Positions 41,864 through 49,948 of a DNA stretch of 64,000 nt are shown piece after piece. The translations under genes and the position numbers were made by a program. The DNA is from Acidobacteriaceae bacterium (lineage in GTDB: Bacteria; Acidobacteriota; Terriglobia; Terriglobales; Acidobacteriaceae), in the NCBI GenBank assembly GCA_003151335.1, contig PLXE01000071.1:71990-135989 (forward strand), in the 5' to 3' direction. The notes under the pieces were generated by a model. That model worked only from the letters and a program-made list of their open reading frames with translations. It did no database searches and was not told where the DNA came from. Every line of letters starts with the position of its first letter. Positions within the stretch are counted from its first letter, which is position 1.

Positions 41864-41879
41864 AGTAACGTACGTCACG
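41864..41879. promoter_or_regulatory. CRP-type palindrome between asnA and glgB
   Basis: AGTAACGTACGTCACG holds GTAACGTACGTCAC (41865-41878), one base from the perfect palindrome at 35462-35475. It is in the 352-bp region between divergent asnA and glgB and could serve either. The rest of the gap shows nothing clear. Confidence 0.4.
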
Positions 41880-42104
41880 TAGATGTGTGCGATGGAGGGG
41901 GCGATCTTGTTGGGAAGCCGAGGGGGACAAACGGCCCGGGCGTCACGCCCTTTGGGAATTCGTCACAAATCCGGGCCCAATCGGAATTGTCGCCCATTAC
42001 CCCGCACTTCCTCTAAACTAAATGGGCAACAAAGTCCGGCGATTTCCCGGTTCCTCGTATCATGGCTCAGCACAGCGCATCCAAGCCATAAGGAGAACGA
42101 GCGA

Positions 42105-44021
42105 ATGGCACCTACGGCGTCTGGGGAGCAGGCTTCAACGCTTCTGACCAGCTTCGACCTTCATCTGTTCAATGAAGGCAAACACAACCGGCTATTCGAG
42201 AAGTTTGGCGCGCACCTGACCGAGCTCGATGGCAAGCAGGGCGCGTACTTCGCGGTGTGGGCGCCCGATGCCGAACGCATCTCGGTGGTCGGCGACTTCA
42301 ACGGCTGGAGTGCGGACTCGCACCCCATGACTCCGCGGGGAAGCTCGGGAGTTTGGGAGGCCTTTCTGCCCGGGCTGGGCAAGGGCACGGTGTACAAGTA
42401 CCACATCCGTTCGCGGTATCAGATGTATGAAGTGGATAAGGCCGACCCTTACGGCTTCTACCACGAAGTGCCACCGCGCACTGCCTCGATTGTCTGGGAC
42501 CTCGATTACGAGTGGAACGACGGCGAGTGGATGCGCACCCGCCACGAGCACAACAAGTTCGATGCGCCCATCTCCATCTACGAAGTGCATCTCGGGTCGT
42601 GGATGCGGGTTCCCGAAGAGGGCAACCGCTCGCTGACCTATCGCGAACTCGCCCCCAAACTGGCGGATTACGTCCACGACATGGGGTTCACCCATGTCGA
42701 GTTCATGCCAGTGATGGAGCATCCGTTCCGCGGATCGTGGGGATACCAGGTCACCGGCTATTACGCTCCCAGCGCGCGCTTCGGAACGCCCCAGGATTTC
42801 ATGTACCTGATGGACTATCTGCACCAGCGTGGCATCGGCGTGTACCTCGATTGGGTACCATCGCATTTTCCCAACGATCAACACGGCCTGGCTTACTTCG
42901 ACGGCACGCACTTGTACGAGCACGCCGACCCGCGCAAGGGTTTTCATCCCGACTGGAAGTCGGCGATCTTCAACTACGACCGCAACGAGGTGCGCGGCTT
43001 CCTGCTGAGCAATGCAATGTTCTGGCTCGATCGCTATCACGCCGACGGGCTGCGCATGGATGCCATCGCGTCCATGCTCTACCTCGACTACTCGCGAAAA
43101 GCGGGCGAATGGATTCCCAACGAGTTTGGCGGCCGCGAGAACCTGGCCGCCGTGTCGTTGCTGAAAACCGTGAACACCGACGCTTACCAGGCCTTTCCCG
43201 ACATTCAAACCATTGCGGAGGAATCAACCGCGTGGCCGATGGTTTCGCGGCCAACCTACATTGGAGGACTCGGCTTCGGCATGAAGTGGGACATGGGCTG
43301 GATGCACGACTCCCTTCTCTACATGTCGAAAGATCCCATCCATCGCAGATATCACCATAACAAGCTGAGCTTCCGCGGACTGTACATGTTCACTGAGAAT
43401 TTCGTGCTCCCGCTGTCGCATGACGAGGTGGTGCACGGCAAGGGTTCGCTGTTCGGCAAAATGGCGGGAGACCACTGGCAGAAGTATGCCAACCTGCGCC
43501 TGCTATTCGGCTACATGTTCACCCAGCCGGGCAAAAAGCTGTTGTTCATGGGCTGCGAGATTGCCCAATGGAGCGAATGGAACCACGACGGCAGCGTGGA
43601 CTGGCATGCGCTGGGGCACGCTCCTCACCTGGGAGTGCAACGCTGGGTCCGCGACCTGAATACGTTTTACCGCGGCGAACCGGCACTCTACGAGACTGAC
43701 TTCATGCCCGAAGGCTGGCGCTGGATCGACGCCGACGACACCGACAACAGCGTGCTGACCTACATGCGGCTTCGCAAGGATGGCACCGGTCCGGTCGTGA
43801 TGGCCTGTAATTTCACCCCAGTACCGCGGCGCGGCTACCGCGTCGGCGTCCCTCACGAAGGACACTGGCACGAAGTGTTGAACAGCAATGCCGCCATTTA
43901 CGGCGGCACCGACGAAGGCAACCTGGGAGGATGCGACACCGATGCGGTCCCTACTCACGGACAGGGCCATTCCTTGCTGCTCGACATTCCGCCGCTGGGG
44001 ATTGTGATTTTCAAGCAATAG
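42105..44021 (+). CDS. glgB: 1,4-alpha-glucan branching enzyme
   Basis: 638 residues from ATG 42105 with AGGAG ten bases upstream. Introduces alpha-1,6 branches into glycogen. The N-terminal CBM48 region has YFAVWAPDAERISVVGDFNG. In the GH13 barrel, FWLDRYHADGLRMDAIASML carries the nucleophile Asp, TIAEESTAWP the acid/base Glu, and LPLSHDEVVHGKGS the HD motif. The C-terminal beta domain starts near YMRLRKDGTGPVVM. No other glycogen genes are adjacent. Its end is 14 bp from the convergent msrB stop. Confidence 0.95.
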   Translation: MAPTASGEQASTLLTSFDLHLFNEGKHNRLFEKFGAHLTELDGKQGAYFAVWAPDAERISVVGDFNGWSADSHPMTPRGSSGVWEAFLPGLGKGTVYKYHIRSRYQMYEVDKADPYGFYHEVPPRTASIVWDLDYEWNDGEWMRTRHEHNKFDAPISIYEVHLGSWMRVPEEGNRSLTYRELAPKLADYVHDMGFTHVEFMPVMEHPFRGSWGYQVTGYYAPSARFGTPQDFMYLMDYLHQRGIGVYLDWVPSHFPNDQHGLAYFDGTHLYEHADPRKGFHPDWKSAIFNYDRNEVRGFLLSNAMFWLDRYHADGLRMDAIASMLYLDYSRKAGEWIPNEFGGRENLAAVSLLKTVNTDAYQAFPDIQTIAEESTAWPMVSRPTYIGGLGFGMKWDMGWMHDSLLYMSKDPIHRRYHHNKLSFRGLYMFTENFVLPLSHDEVVHGKGSLFGKMAGDHWQKYANLRLLFGYMFTQPGKKLLFMGCEIAQWSEWNHDGSVDWHALGHAPHLGVQRWVRDLNTFYRGEPALYETDFMPEGWRWIDADDTDNSVLTYMRLRKDGTGPVVMACNFTPVPRRGYRVGVPHEGHWHEVLNSNAAIYGGTDEGNLGGCDTDAVPTHGQGHSLLLDIPPLGIVIFKQ

Positions 44022-44035
44022 CTGCGACCCGACCT

Positions 44036-44590
44036 TTAGCTCTTCACGAAGTTGAGCGAGGCCGAGTTCATGCAGTAGCGCAAGCCGGTGGGTTTGGGGC
44101 CGTCATCGAAGAGGTGGCCCAGGTGCGCGTCACACTCGACGCACCGCACCTCCGAGCGCTCCATGCCGATGCTGCGGTCGCTGTTGACCTTGACGTTCTC
44201 TTTGGCAATGGGCGCCCAGAAGCTGGGCCAGCCCGTGCCCGAGTCGAACTTGGTCTCCGAGCTGAACAGGGCATTCTTGCAGCACACGCAACGGAAAATC
44301 CCCTTGGCGTGCAGCTCCCAATACTGACCGGTGAAGGCGCGCTCGGTCCCCGCCTGCCGGGTCACGTTAAATTGCTCAGGCGCTAGTTGCGCGCGCCATT
44401 CGGCATCGCTCTTGACCACTTTCTTGACGCGCTCGGGGCCGATCTTTTCTCCCGAATCCTTGAACTCCACCACCTCGACATAATCCGCGGCGGGCGCGGC
44501 GTTTGATTCTTTATCGTTCAACACGCTCATAAACGCTACTCCAGACAGGGTTAGAAAAGCTGTTTTGAGAAAATTTCGACGGTCACTCAT
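44036..44590 (-). CDS. msrB: Exported peptide-methionine (R)-S-oxide reductase MsrB
   Basis: 184 residues. The first 31 residues ([18 protein letters not shown]) look like a twin-arginine-type export signal, though it is short. The MsrB domain has CVCC and CVEC zinc pairs, [14 protein letters not shown], the catalytic cysteine in [11 protein letters not shown], and [10 protein letters not shown]. It reduces the R-form of methionine sulfoxide. It is cotranscribed with msrA, which ends 28 bp upstream. Both look periplasmic, giving repair of both sulfoxide isomers outside the cytoplasm. Confidence 0.92.
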   Translation of the reverse strand: MSDRRNFLKTAFLTLSGVAFMSVLNDKESNAAPAADYVEVVEFKDSGEKIGPERVKKVVKSDAEWRAQLAPEQFNVTRQAGTERAFTGQYWELHAKGIFRCVCCKNALFSSETKFDSGTGWPSFWAPIAKENVKVNSDRSIGMERSEVRCVECDAHLGHLFDDGPKPTGLRYCMNSASLNFVKS

Positions 44591-44618
44591 ATTGATGGAC
44601 CTGCCCGTTTCAAGTTTC

Positions 44619-45302
44619 TCAGTTTCCGGCGATTGACGCGCGATACAGATTGGGAAACTGCTGTTGAAGGTTCGCCACCTTCGGTAAATCGTTGTACTTG
44701 ATATACGGGTTGTCAGGATGAAGCGTGGCGTAGTTCTGGTGGTAAGCTTCCGCCGGATAAAACGCCTTCAGCGGCGCCACCTGGGTCACGATCGCATGCG
44801 GGAAGAGTTTGGCCTGGTCCAACTGCGCGATGTAGGCCTGCGCAATGTGCTTCTGCTGATCGCTGCTGTAGAAGATCACCGAGCGATACTGCGTCCCTGT
44901 GTCCGGCCCCTGGCGGTTCAACTCGGTGGGATCATGCGCGACGGAGAAAAACACCTTAAGCAGTTGCCCATAGGAAACCTTGGCGGGATCGTAAACCACC
45001 TTCACCGACTCGGCATGTCCCGTAGTCCCGGTGCTGACCACTTCATATTCGGCGGCGATGGAAGGGCCGCCCGAGTAGCCGGAAGTGGCGCTGACGACGC
45101 CTTTCACATGCTGGAAAACCGCTTGCACACCCCAGAAACATCCGCCGGCAAAAACGGCGGTCTCCTGAGTGCTCTCCGCTGGGGTTGATTCATCGGCGGC
45201 GGGATTGGGCAGAACTGCAGCGCTTCTCTCACCCGCGATCGCAAAAATGATTGCGCACAGCAATAAAGAAGAAACCAGGAGACTGAAACGAGACTTCGAC
45301 AT
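44619..45302 (-). CDS. msrA: Exported peptide-methionine (S)-S-oxide reductase MsrA
   Basis: 227 residues from ATG 45302, which fits the ribosome-binding GAGAGAGG; a nearby ATG at 45308 is too close to it. A signal peptide or anchor ([20 protein letters not shown]) precedes the domain. The catalytic motif is [14 protein letters not shown], with [20 protein letters not shown] and [10 protein letters not shown] downstream. It reduces the S-form of methionine sulfoxide. It is the first gene of the msrA-msrB operon. The resolving cysteine usually near the C-terminus was not seen, so another reductant may be used. Confidence 0.9.
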   Translation of the reverse strand: MSKSRFSLLVSSLLLCAIIFAIAGERSAAVLPNPAADESTPAESTQETAVFAGGCFWGVQAVFQHVKGVVSATSGYSGGPSIAAEYEVVSTGTTGHAESVKVVYDPAKVSYGQLLKVFFSVAHDPTELNRQGPDTGTQYRSVIFYSSDQQKHIAQAYIAQLDQAKLFPHAIVTQVAPLKAFYPAEAYHQNYATLHPDNPYIKYNDLPKVANLQQQFPNLYRASIAGN

Positions 45303-45482
45303 AACCATCCTCTCTCGGATTCTGCTCCGAGGCCCTCCTAACGTTAGAGTCGCAATTGGCGCAAAAGTTACACACAATCCAGAGCTGCGTTGGGGCCGTT
45401 ACCAAATCACCATTTAGAGTACGCAACCGCGGGGCTATCGGATTGCAGACCTCGCCGCCGAAACAGGACCTGCTTTTCTATC

Positions 45483-45631
45483 TGTCATCCTGAGCGACCC
45501 CGAACGTCGTGAGGGGGAGTCGAAGGACCCCCATTGCTGCCAGAAATCACAGAGAGTGAGTGAGCCGGATAGGGTTCCTTCGACTCCTCGTCCGGTCGCC
45601 GCGGCGACCGGATTCGTCGCTCAGGATGACA
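45483..45631. repeat. MITE-like inverted repeat, TGTCATCCTGAGCG family, copy 3
   Basis: 149 bp, with terminal TGTCATCCTGAGCGA and TCGCTCAGGATGACA. Internal arms GAGTCGAAGGACCC/GGGTTCCTTCGACTC match copies 1 and 2. It sits in the 449-bp gap between msrA and the DUF1223 gene; nothing else is recognised there. Confidence 0.8.
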
Positions 45632-45751
45632 GAGGGGAGGTTTTTTTCATCTCTATGGGTTGGCCGCAGGCCCATGTGGCAGCTCAAGATGACACCCAAG
45701 ACACAACTTGCCTGAACCAAAACCGTGCGCTCGCGCGTCCTATCCTGTGTC

Positions 45752-46510
45752 ATGAAAAAAGCTTTTCACGTACTGATCGCTTCCGTCGTTTTCGGCCTGT
45801 GCTTTTTCCCGCGCGCCTGGGCGCAGACTCCCGTTGTAGTGGAGCTGTTCACCTCGGAGGGCTGCTCCAGTTGTCCGCCCGCCGACGCGCTGCTGGTCCA
45901 ACTGAGCCAGAAGACTCCGCCCGGAGTGGACCTCATCCTCCTGGGCGAACATGTTGATTACTGGAACCACGATGGATGGAGCGATCGCTTCTCCTCGTCG
46001 CAATTCAGCCAGCGGCAGAGCGATTATGAGGAGCATCTTCATGTGGCTGGGCCGTACACCCCGCAGATGGTAATCGACGGCCATCTCCAGTTTGTCGGAA
46101 ACGATGTCGCAGCTTTGCAGCACAATCTTGAGTTGGCGGCGACCCAGCCGAAAATCGCGCAGGTGTCATTGCAGTGGGAAGCCGGCGACCATCTGAAGAT
46201 CGCGGTGCAGGCCCCGGAGAAAACGCATGCCCACGTTTTTCTGGCCGTGACCGAGGACGGACTGACAACCGCGATCGCTGGCGGCGAGAACAGCGGCCGG
46301 ACCTTGCAACATGCGGCGGTCGTGCGGGAGTTGCGAGAGCTGGGCAGCGTGAAAGACGGATCGTTTGAGAAGACCGTCGAGGCCGCTCCACACTCCGGCT
46401 GGAACGCCGCCAATCTTAAAGTCGCGGTGTTGATCCAGGATGGCGACGGTGGTCCGATCATAGGCGCAGCCCCACTGCATTACCCACCATCGACGGCGGC
46501 AGCACCATGA
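45752..46510 (+). CDS. Exported DUF1223 thioredoxin-like protein
   Basis: 252 residues from ATG 45752, which begins a signal peptide ending at AWAQ. The mature protein starts PVVVELFTSEGCSSCPPADA: a thioredoxin-like strand with the C-S-S-C redox motif typical of DUF1223. LGEHVDYWNHDGWSDRFSS and VAGPYTPQMVIDGHLQFVG follow, then a C-terminal beta domain. A periplasmic thiol role is inferred from the motif; no function has been established for the family to my knowledge. It is in no clear operon; the next gene begins 81 bp later. Confidence 0.8.
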   Translation: MKKAFHVLIASVVFGLCFFPRAWAQTPVVVELFTSEGCSSCPPADALLVQLSQKTPPGVDLILLGEHVDYWNHDGWSDRFSSSQFSQRQSDYEEHLHVAGPYTPQMVIDGHLQFVGNDVAALQHNLELAATQPKIAQVSLQWEAGDHLKIAVQAPEKTHAHVFLAVTEDGLTTAIAGGENSGRTLQHAAVVRELRELGSVKDGSFEKTVEAAPHSGWNAANLKVAVLIQDGDGGPIIGAAPLHYPPSTAAAP

Positions 46511-46591
46511 GGACCTGTTTCCCACCCTTTCGCCAAAGGAGGCGAAAGGATGGGGCACCCAGTGTCGTATAGTCGTTGCGGAGGCGCTGCG

Positions 46592-47470
46592 ATGAGACAT
46601 GCAATCCTGGGAGCCGGAGCAATAGGCGGGCTGGTTGGAACTGTGCTGGGTTCGCTGGGTGAAGATATCACCGTGATCGTCCGGCCAGACAAACTGGCGG
46701 GCTATCCCGACACGCTGACACTGGAACGGCCGTCGGGCACGATCACTGCGCCGGCGAAAGCCGTGGCCCGACTGACGCAGCCCGTCGATGTGCTGTGGGT
46801 CGCGACCAAGACCTACCAACTGCAGGCCGCGCTCGAAGCCGTGGAGGCGACGCCCGGCACTGTGGTTCCTCTGCTGAACGGCATCGACCACGTCGCGGCG
46901 TTGCGTTCTCGCTTCGGGCACGACCACGTGGTTCCCGCAACCATTGCGGTGGAGGCCGAGCGGGTTGCTCCCGGGCGCTTCGTTCAGCGCTCGCCATTCG
47001 TTCGCTTCAACCTGGGCGCCGGCTTGGAGCCCCTGCTGGGACCGATGGTCGTGCGGCTGACGGATCTGGGATTCACCTGCCAGTTGATCCTGAACGAGCA
47101 AACCTTGCTGTGGAGCAAGCTGTGCTTCCTGGCGCCCTTGGCGTTGGTGACTTCAGCGGCGGGGAAAAATAAGGGCGAGTTTTATGCTGACGCGGCCTGG
47201 AAGGGAAAATTCGATTCTGCGGTCGCCGAGGCCTGCGCGGTGGCCAAGGCCGATGGAGCGGAGGTCAACCTCGCGAAGCTGCAGGAGACGTTCGACGGTT
47301 TGCCGCCGGCCATACGCAGTTCCATGCAGAAAGACCTTGCCGCGGGAAGGCAACTCGAACTCGATGCCATCGGCGGCCCCATCGTGCGCGGAGGTAAACG
47401 CTACGGCATAGCCGTTCCGACGACCAACGCGCTGATCGCTACCATCAACGCCGCGGCTTATAGCAAATAA
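46592..47470 (+). CDS. PanE/ApbA-family ketopantoate reductase-like protein
   Basis: 292 residues from ATG 46592 with GGAGGCG upstream. NADPH-binding HAILGAGAIGGLVGT at the N-terminus, VLWVATKTYQL, then VVPLLNGIDHVAALRSRFG, match the family. The C-terminal helical domain has LWSKLCFLAPLALVTS with the conserved lysine and IRSSMQKDLAAGRQLELDAI with the conserved serine. Ketopantoate reductase is in the pantothenate pathway, but many PanE-like proteins act on other 2-oxo acids; no pan genes are near, so panE is not assigned. Confidence 0.8.
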   Translation: MRHAILGAGAIGGLVGTVLGSLGEDITVIVRPDKLAGYPDTLTLERPSGTITAPAKAVARLTQPVDVLWVATKTYQLQAALEAVEATPGTVVPLLNGIDHVAALRSRFGHDHVVPATIAVEAERVAPGRFVQRSPFVRFNLGAGLEPLLGPMVVRLTDLGFTCQLILNEQTLLWSKLCFLAPLALVTSAAGKNKGEFYADAAWKGKFDSAVAEACAVAKADGAEVNLAKLQETFDGLPPAIRSSMQKDLAAGRQLELDAIGGPIVRGGKRYGIAVPTTNALIATINAAAYSK

Positions 47471-47505
47471 TCTTCGAAGGCGCAGGGGTCCTTCGACTCC
47501 GGCAA

Positions 47506-47697
47506 AAATTATTCACCACGGAGACACGGAGGACACGGAGAAAATCCGATAGAAGACGAGAACTCTGTGTCCTTAGTGGTAAATGATTTTCGACGGCGAA
47601 GGGACGAAATCAACCCCTGGATCACGGAGATCACAGAGAAAACTCGATAAAAAATGAGAACTCCGTGATCTCCGTGCCTCCGTGGTGAATACGATTC
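47506..47697. repeat. Two CTCCGTG-family inverted repeats in tandem
   Basis: The first (about 47506-47598) reads TTCACCACGGAGACACGGAG facing CTCTGTGTCCTTAGTGGTAA; the second (about 47610-47695) has ATCACGGAGATCACAGAGA facing ACTCCGTGATCTCCGTGCCT. They are separated by about ten bases. They fill the gap before the cytochrome b561 gene. Confidence 0.75.
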
Positions 47698-48396
47698 TTA
47701 CTCCACGTATTCGGGATCGCGCTTCCATCCGGTGACCATGGAATAGAAGTTATTCCACCCGTGCAGAAGGACCATGATCAGGTGGCCGGGGATGAAGGCC
47801 AGAAATCCGCACATAGACAGGAAGTGCCAGATGCGCGCGTAATGGAAACCGCCCATCAGCCAGGCCAGCCACCAGAATTGATCGGGTTTGTAGAGCACCA
47901 GGCCGGTCAGCGTCGAGAGCACACCGAAGAAAACGGTGGACGTGTAAGCCAGCTTCTGGAGCGGGTTGTAGGCAGCGTCAACCGGTGGCTTTGGTCCGAA
48001 GAAAAAGTAATAGCGCGCCATCGGCCAAACCCCTTTGATGTCGCGCGCAGTGAACAATACCTGCCGCCAATGGCCGGTGGCGAGCTGGTAGATCACGTAC
48101 AGCAAGCCGCTTCCCACGAAAATCCACATGAAAGTGAAGTGCCACTGCAAGGCGCCGCCCAGCCAGCCGCCGAGCGTGATCAGGCGGGGAACGTCGAGCA
48201 AGTTTTTCTGCGGAATCTTGGGACCGAAACTGGGAAAGGCGCGGAAGATCTGCAGACCGGTGCCCACCAGCACCAGCACCGCCACCGCGTTCACCCAGTG
48301 GGCGAAGCGCACCACCCAGGGATGCTCATAAGCTAGGGTGAGCGGAGCAGCGACTTCCGCCACACTTTGTTTTCGCACATTCACAGTCGTTGCCAT
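47698..48396 (-). CDS. Di-heme cytochrome b561-type membrane subunit
   Basis: 232 residues with four main helices. YEHPWVVRFAHWVNAVAVLVL begins the cytochrome b domain (His ligand in FAHW); ALQWHFTFMWIFVGSGLLYV, FFGVLSTLTGLVLYKP and MGGFHYARIWHFLSMCGFLA carry further histidines, with a last one in IPGHLIMVLLHG. It lies 11 bp after the molybdopterin oxidoreductase gene, so it is very probably its quinone-linked membrane anchor. It is not the MsrQ fold but a PRK-type cytochrome b561. Confidence 0.82.
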   Translation of the reverse strand: MATTVNVRKQSVAEVAAPLTLAYEHPWVVRFAHWVNAVAVLVLVGTGLQIFRAFPSFGPKIPQKNLLDVPRLITLGGWLGGALQWHFTFMWIFVGSGLLYVIYQLATGHWRQVLFTARDIKGVWPMARYYFFFGPKPPVDAAYNPLQKLAYTSTVFFGVLSTLTGLVLYKPDQFWWLAWLMGGFHYARIWHFLSMCGFLAFIPGHLIMVLLHGWNNFYSMVTGWKRDPEYVE

Positions 48397-48407
48397 CCGT
48401 GCCTGCC

Positions 48408-49331
48408 TCAGAGTCCGCCGTACCAGCTATAGCCCTGGTCTTCCCAGTAGCCGCGCTTGTCGGCGCGCAGCACGTTGGTCACGCGGATGGTGTCGAGATA
48501 CTTCGCCTGCTTGTAGCCGATCTTGGTCGGCATTTGCAGCCGCAGCGGGGCACCGTGTCCGCGGTCGAGCGGTTTGCCATACATTTCGTAACAGAACAAC
48601 GTCTGGGGATGCAGCATGGTCTCCATGTCGATTGATTCGTAATATCCATCCGCACATTCGGCCTCGAGAAAACGCGCGCTGGTATCGGCGCCGATGGCCC
48701 GCAGAAAATCGGAGGCGCGCGTGCCGCCGAAACTTCCGATCACGTCCCAACCTTCCACGCAGACGTGCCGGGTGTTCTGCGTGACCTTGGGAAGCGCTTG
48801 AATTTGGGAAAGCTTGTATTCGCCGGGATGTTGCACCAGGCCCTCCACCGTCAGCGTCCACCTGTCGAGGTCCACTCCCGGATCGGCAACGTCGTAGAAG
48901 TTGTACGGGAAGCGTTCGAAGGCAACGACATCGCGATTGGGAAAAGTTTGCGCCAGCCGCGCCCGGCCGAACAGCTTTCCCGAGGCCCAGTCGCTCAGGT
49001 GAAGTCCGTCGTTCAGAAGAGGCCCGCGAAGCTTGGGCACCGCAAAGGTCCCCAGCGCCACGACCGGAACCAGCTTCAACAGTTCGCGGCGATTCATGCG
49101 CTTGCGCTCGGCAGGAGCGACCCGGCGCACTTCTTCGCCCGCTGGACCGGCGTGGCGCAGCACGGCAGGGGCAGCGGCTTCTCTTGGCTGTGCGGCGGCG
49201 TCTGACTGTGCGGCGGCTTGGGGAACGCGCTGGTCGGCTTGAGCAGCGCCGTGGTCAGCCGGCTCTGTTGGCGGCTGCGGGTGCTCCTCAGGCTCCGCCG
49301 GCTTCGGTTCTCCGCGGATGTCGTCGGGCAT
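48408..49331 (-). CDS. Exported molybdopterin-dependent oxidoreductase (YedY/sulfite-oxidase-like)
   Basis: 307 residues. A long Pro/Ala/Glu-rich N-terminus (residues 1-78) precedes MNRRELLKLVPVVALGTFAV, a twin-arginine signal, so the mapped start may be upstream of the true one (Met at about residue 79). The catalytic domain has TLTVEGLVQHPGEYKLSQIQ, NTRHVCVEGWDVIGSFGG with the molybdenum-ligand cysteine, and GHGAPLRLQMPTKIGYKQAK. YedY reduces protein methionine sulfoxide in the periplasm with a heme partner; here the partner is the cytochrome b561. Substrate is inferred only by family. Confidence 0.8.
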   Translation of the reverse strand: MPDDIRGEPKPAEPEEHPQPPTEPADHGAAQADQRVPQAAAQSDAAAQPREAAAPAVLRHAGPAGEEVRRVAPAERKRMNRRELLKLVPVVALGTFAVPKLRGPLLNDGLHLSDWASGKLFGRARLAQTFPNRDVVAFERFPYNFYDVADPGVDLDRWTLTVEGLVQHPGEYKLSQIQALPKVTQNTRHVCVEGWDVIGSFGGTRASDFLRAIGADTSARFLEAECADGYYESIDMETMLHPQTLFCYEMYGKPLDRGHGAPLRLQMPTKIGYKQAKYLDTIRVTNVLRADKRGYWEDQGYSWYGGL

Positions 49332-49573
49332 ACTTATCTCGATACGAACGAGCTTGCTAATTAGATTGGCGAGTGAGGCAAAAGTTACACCGGAGAAGTG
49401 TTCCAGCGCAAGGAAAGACAGCCCGGTAGTGTCTCAGTTCGAAATCGCGGGCACTGGCGGAAAGTCGCGGGATGTATCGGGAGCGAAGATCCGATCCGCT
49501 TGTTGCAGAGGTCGCAGACTCCCACAACCTCGGGTGTGCCACTCCGCAGGATGCTCAGTTTTCTTGGGGCAAA

Positions 49574-49589
49574 TGTGCAATATTGCACA
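49574..49589. promoter_or_regulatory. Perfect 16-bp palindrome inside the mini-transposon
   Basis: TGTGCAATATTGCACA is completely self-complementary and lies 55 bp upstream of the small gene's ATG. It looks like an operator for a dimeric regulator. Nearest upstream sequence TTCTTGGGGCAAA is not a clear promoter. Confidence 0.5.
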
Positions 49590-49643
49590 GACAGCACAGC
49601 CGACAGCGCCCTACCATTCATTTTTCATTTAAGGGGGTTTCAA

Positions 49644-49877
49644 ATGCTGGCCCACAATGGCGCACGCATACAAACGACCACCTCCCCGCTGTCGCCCAGG
49701 TTCATACATCGTCCTCTCGGTAATGGCTCGGTCGAATCAATTTGCACGAACTGCTTCCTCACAATCTCCCGCACGTGGGGTAATTTCAGGGTGAACGCAG
49801 AGGAACTGAACGTGATCGAATCCGCTCACGAGTGCGACCAAAGGCACAAGCCAAGCAAACCCCAAGATTCAAACTGA
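49644..49877 (+). CDS. Small CxxC...HxC zinc-ribbon-like protein carried by the mini-transposon
   Basis: 77 residues. The ATG at 49644 has AAGGGGG six bases upstream. The body reads FIHRPLGNGSVESICTNCFL and ends ESAHECD, a CxxC pair plus a later HxC, like short acidobacterial proteins with an SICxxCF...E..HxC pattern. The C-terminal tail is basic and its TGA lies in the right terminal inverted repeat. No function is known to me. The gene's location inside inverted repeats is unusual, and no second copy is in the window. Confidence 0.55.
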   Translation: MLAHNGARIQTTTSPLSPRFIHRPLGNGSVESICTNCFLTISRTWGNFRVNAEELNVIESAHECDQRHKPSKPQDSN

Positions 49878-49892
49878 GACACTACCCAGCCC

Positions 49893-49922
49893 AAAAAGAA
49901 AAGCTCCGAATTACTTCGGGGC
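49893..49922 (-). terminator. Intrinsic terminator of the cydAB operon
   Basis: On the minus strand GCCCCGAA pairs with TTCGGAGC (one mismatch) around a 4-base loop, followed by TTTTCTTTTT. The mini-transposon begins 7 bp beyond the T-run. It is 27 bp past the cydB stop. Confidence 0.7.
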
Positions 49923-49948
49923 CCTTCCTTCCTTTACTTTCGTCCGAC

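Larger units (their letters stand above)
49425..49886. mobile_element. 462-bp mini-transposon with perfect inverted ends and 6-bp target duplication
   Basis: GGTAGTGTCTCAGTT (49425-49439) and its exact inverse complement AACTGAGACACTACC (49872-49886) bound the element, and similarity continues a few bases inward. Directly outside both ends lies CAGCCC (49419-49424 and 49887-49892), a target-site duplication. No transposase is encoded. The interior holds a 77-codon gene and a perfect 16-bp palindrome. It is inserted just after the T-run of the cydB terminator. It appears to be a non-autonomous element mobilised by a transposase elsewhere. Confidence 0.85.
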
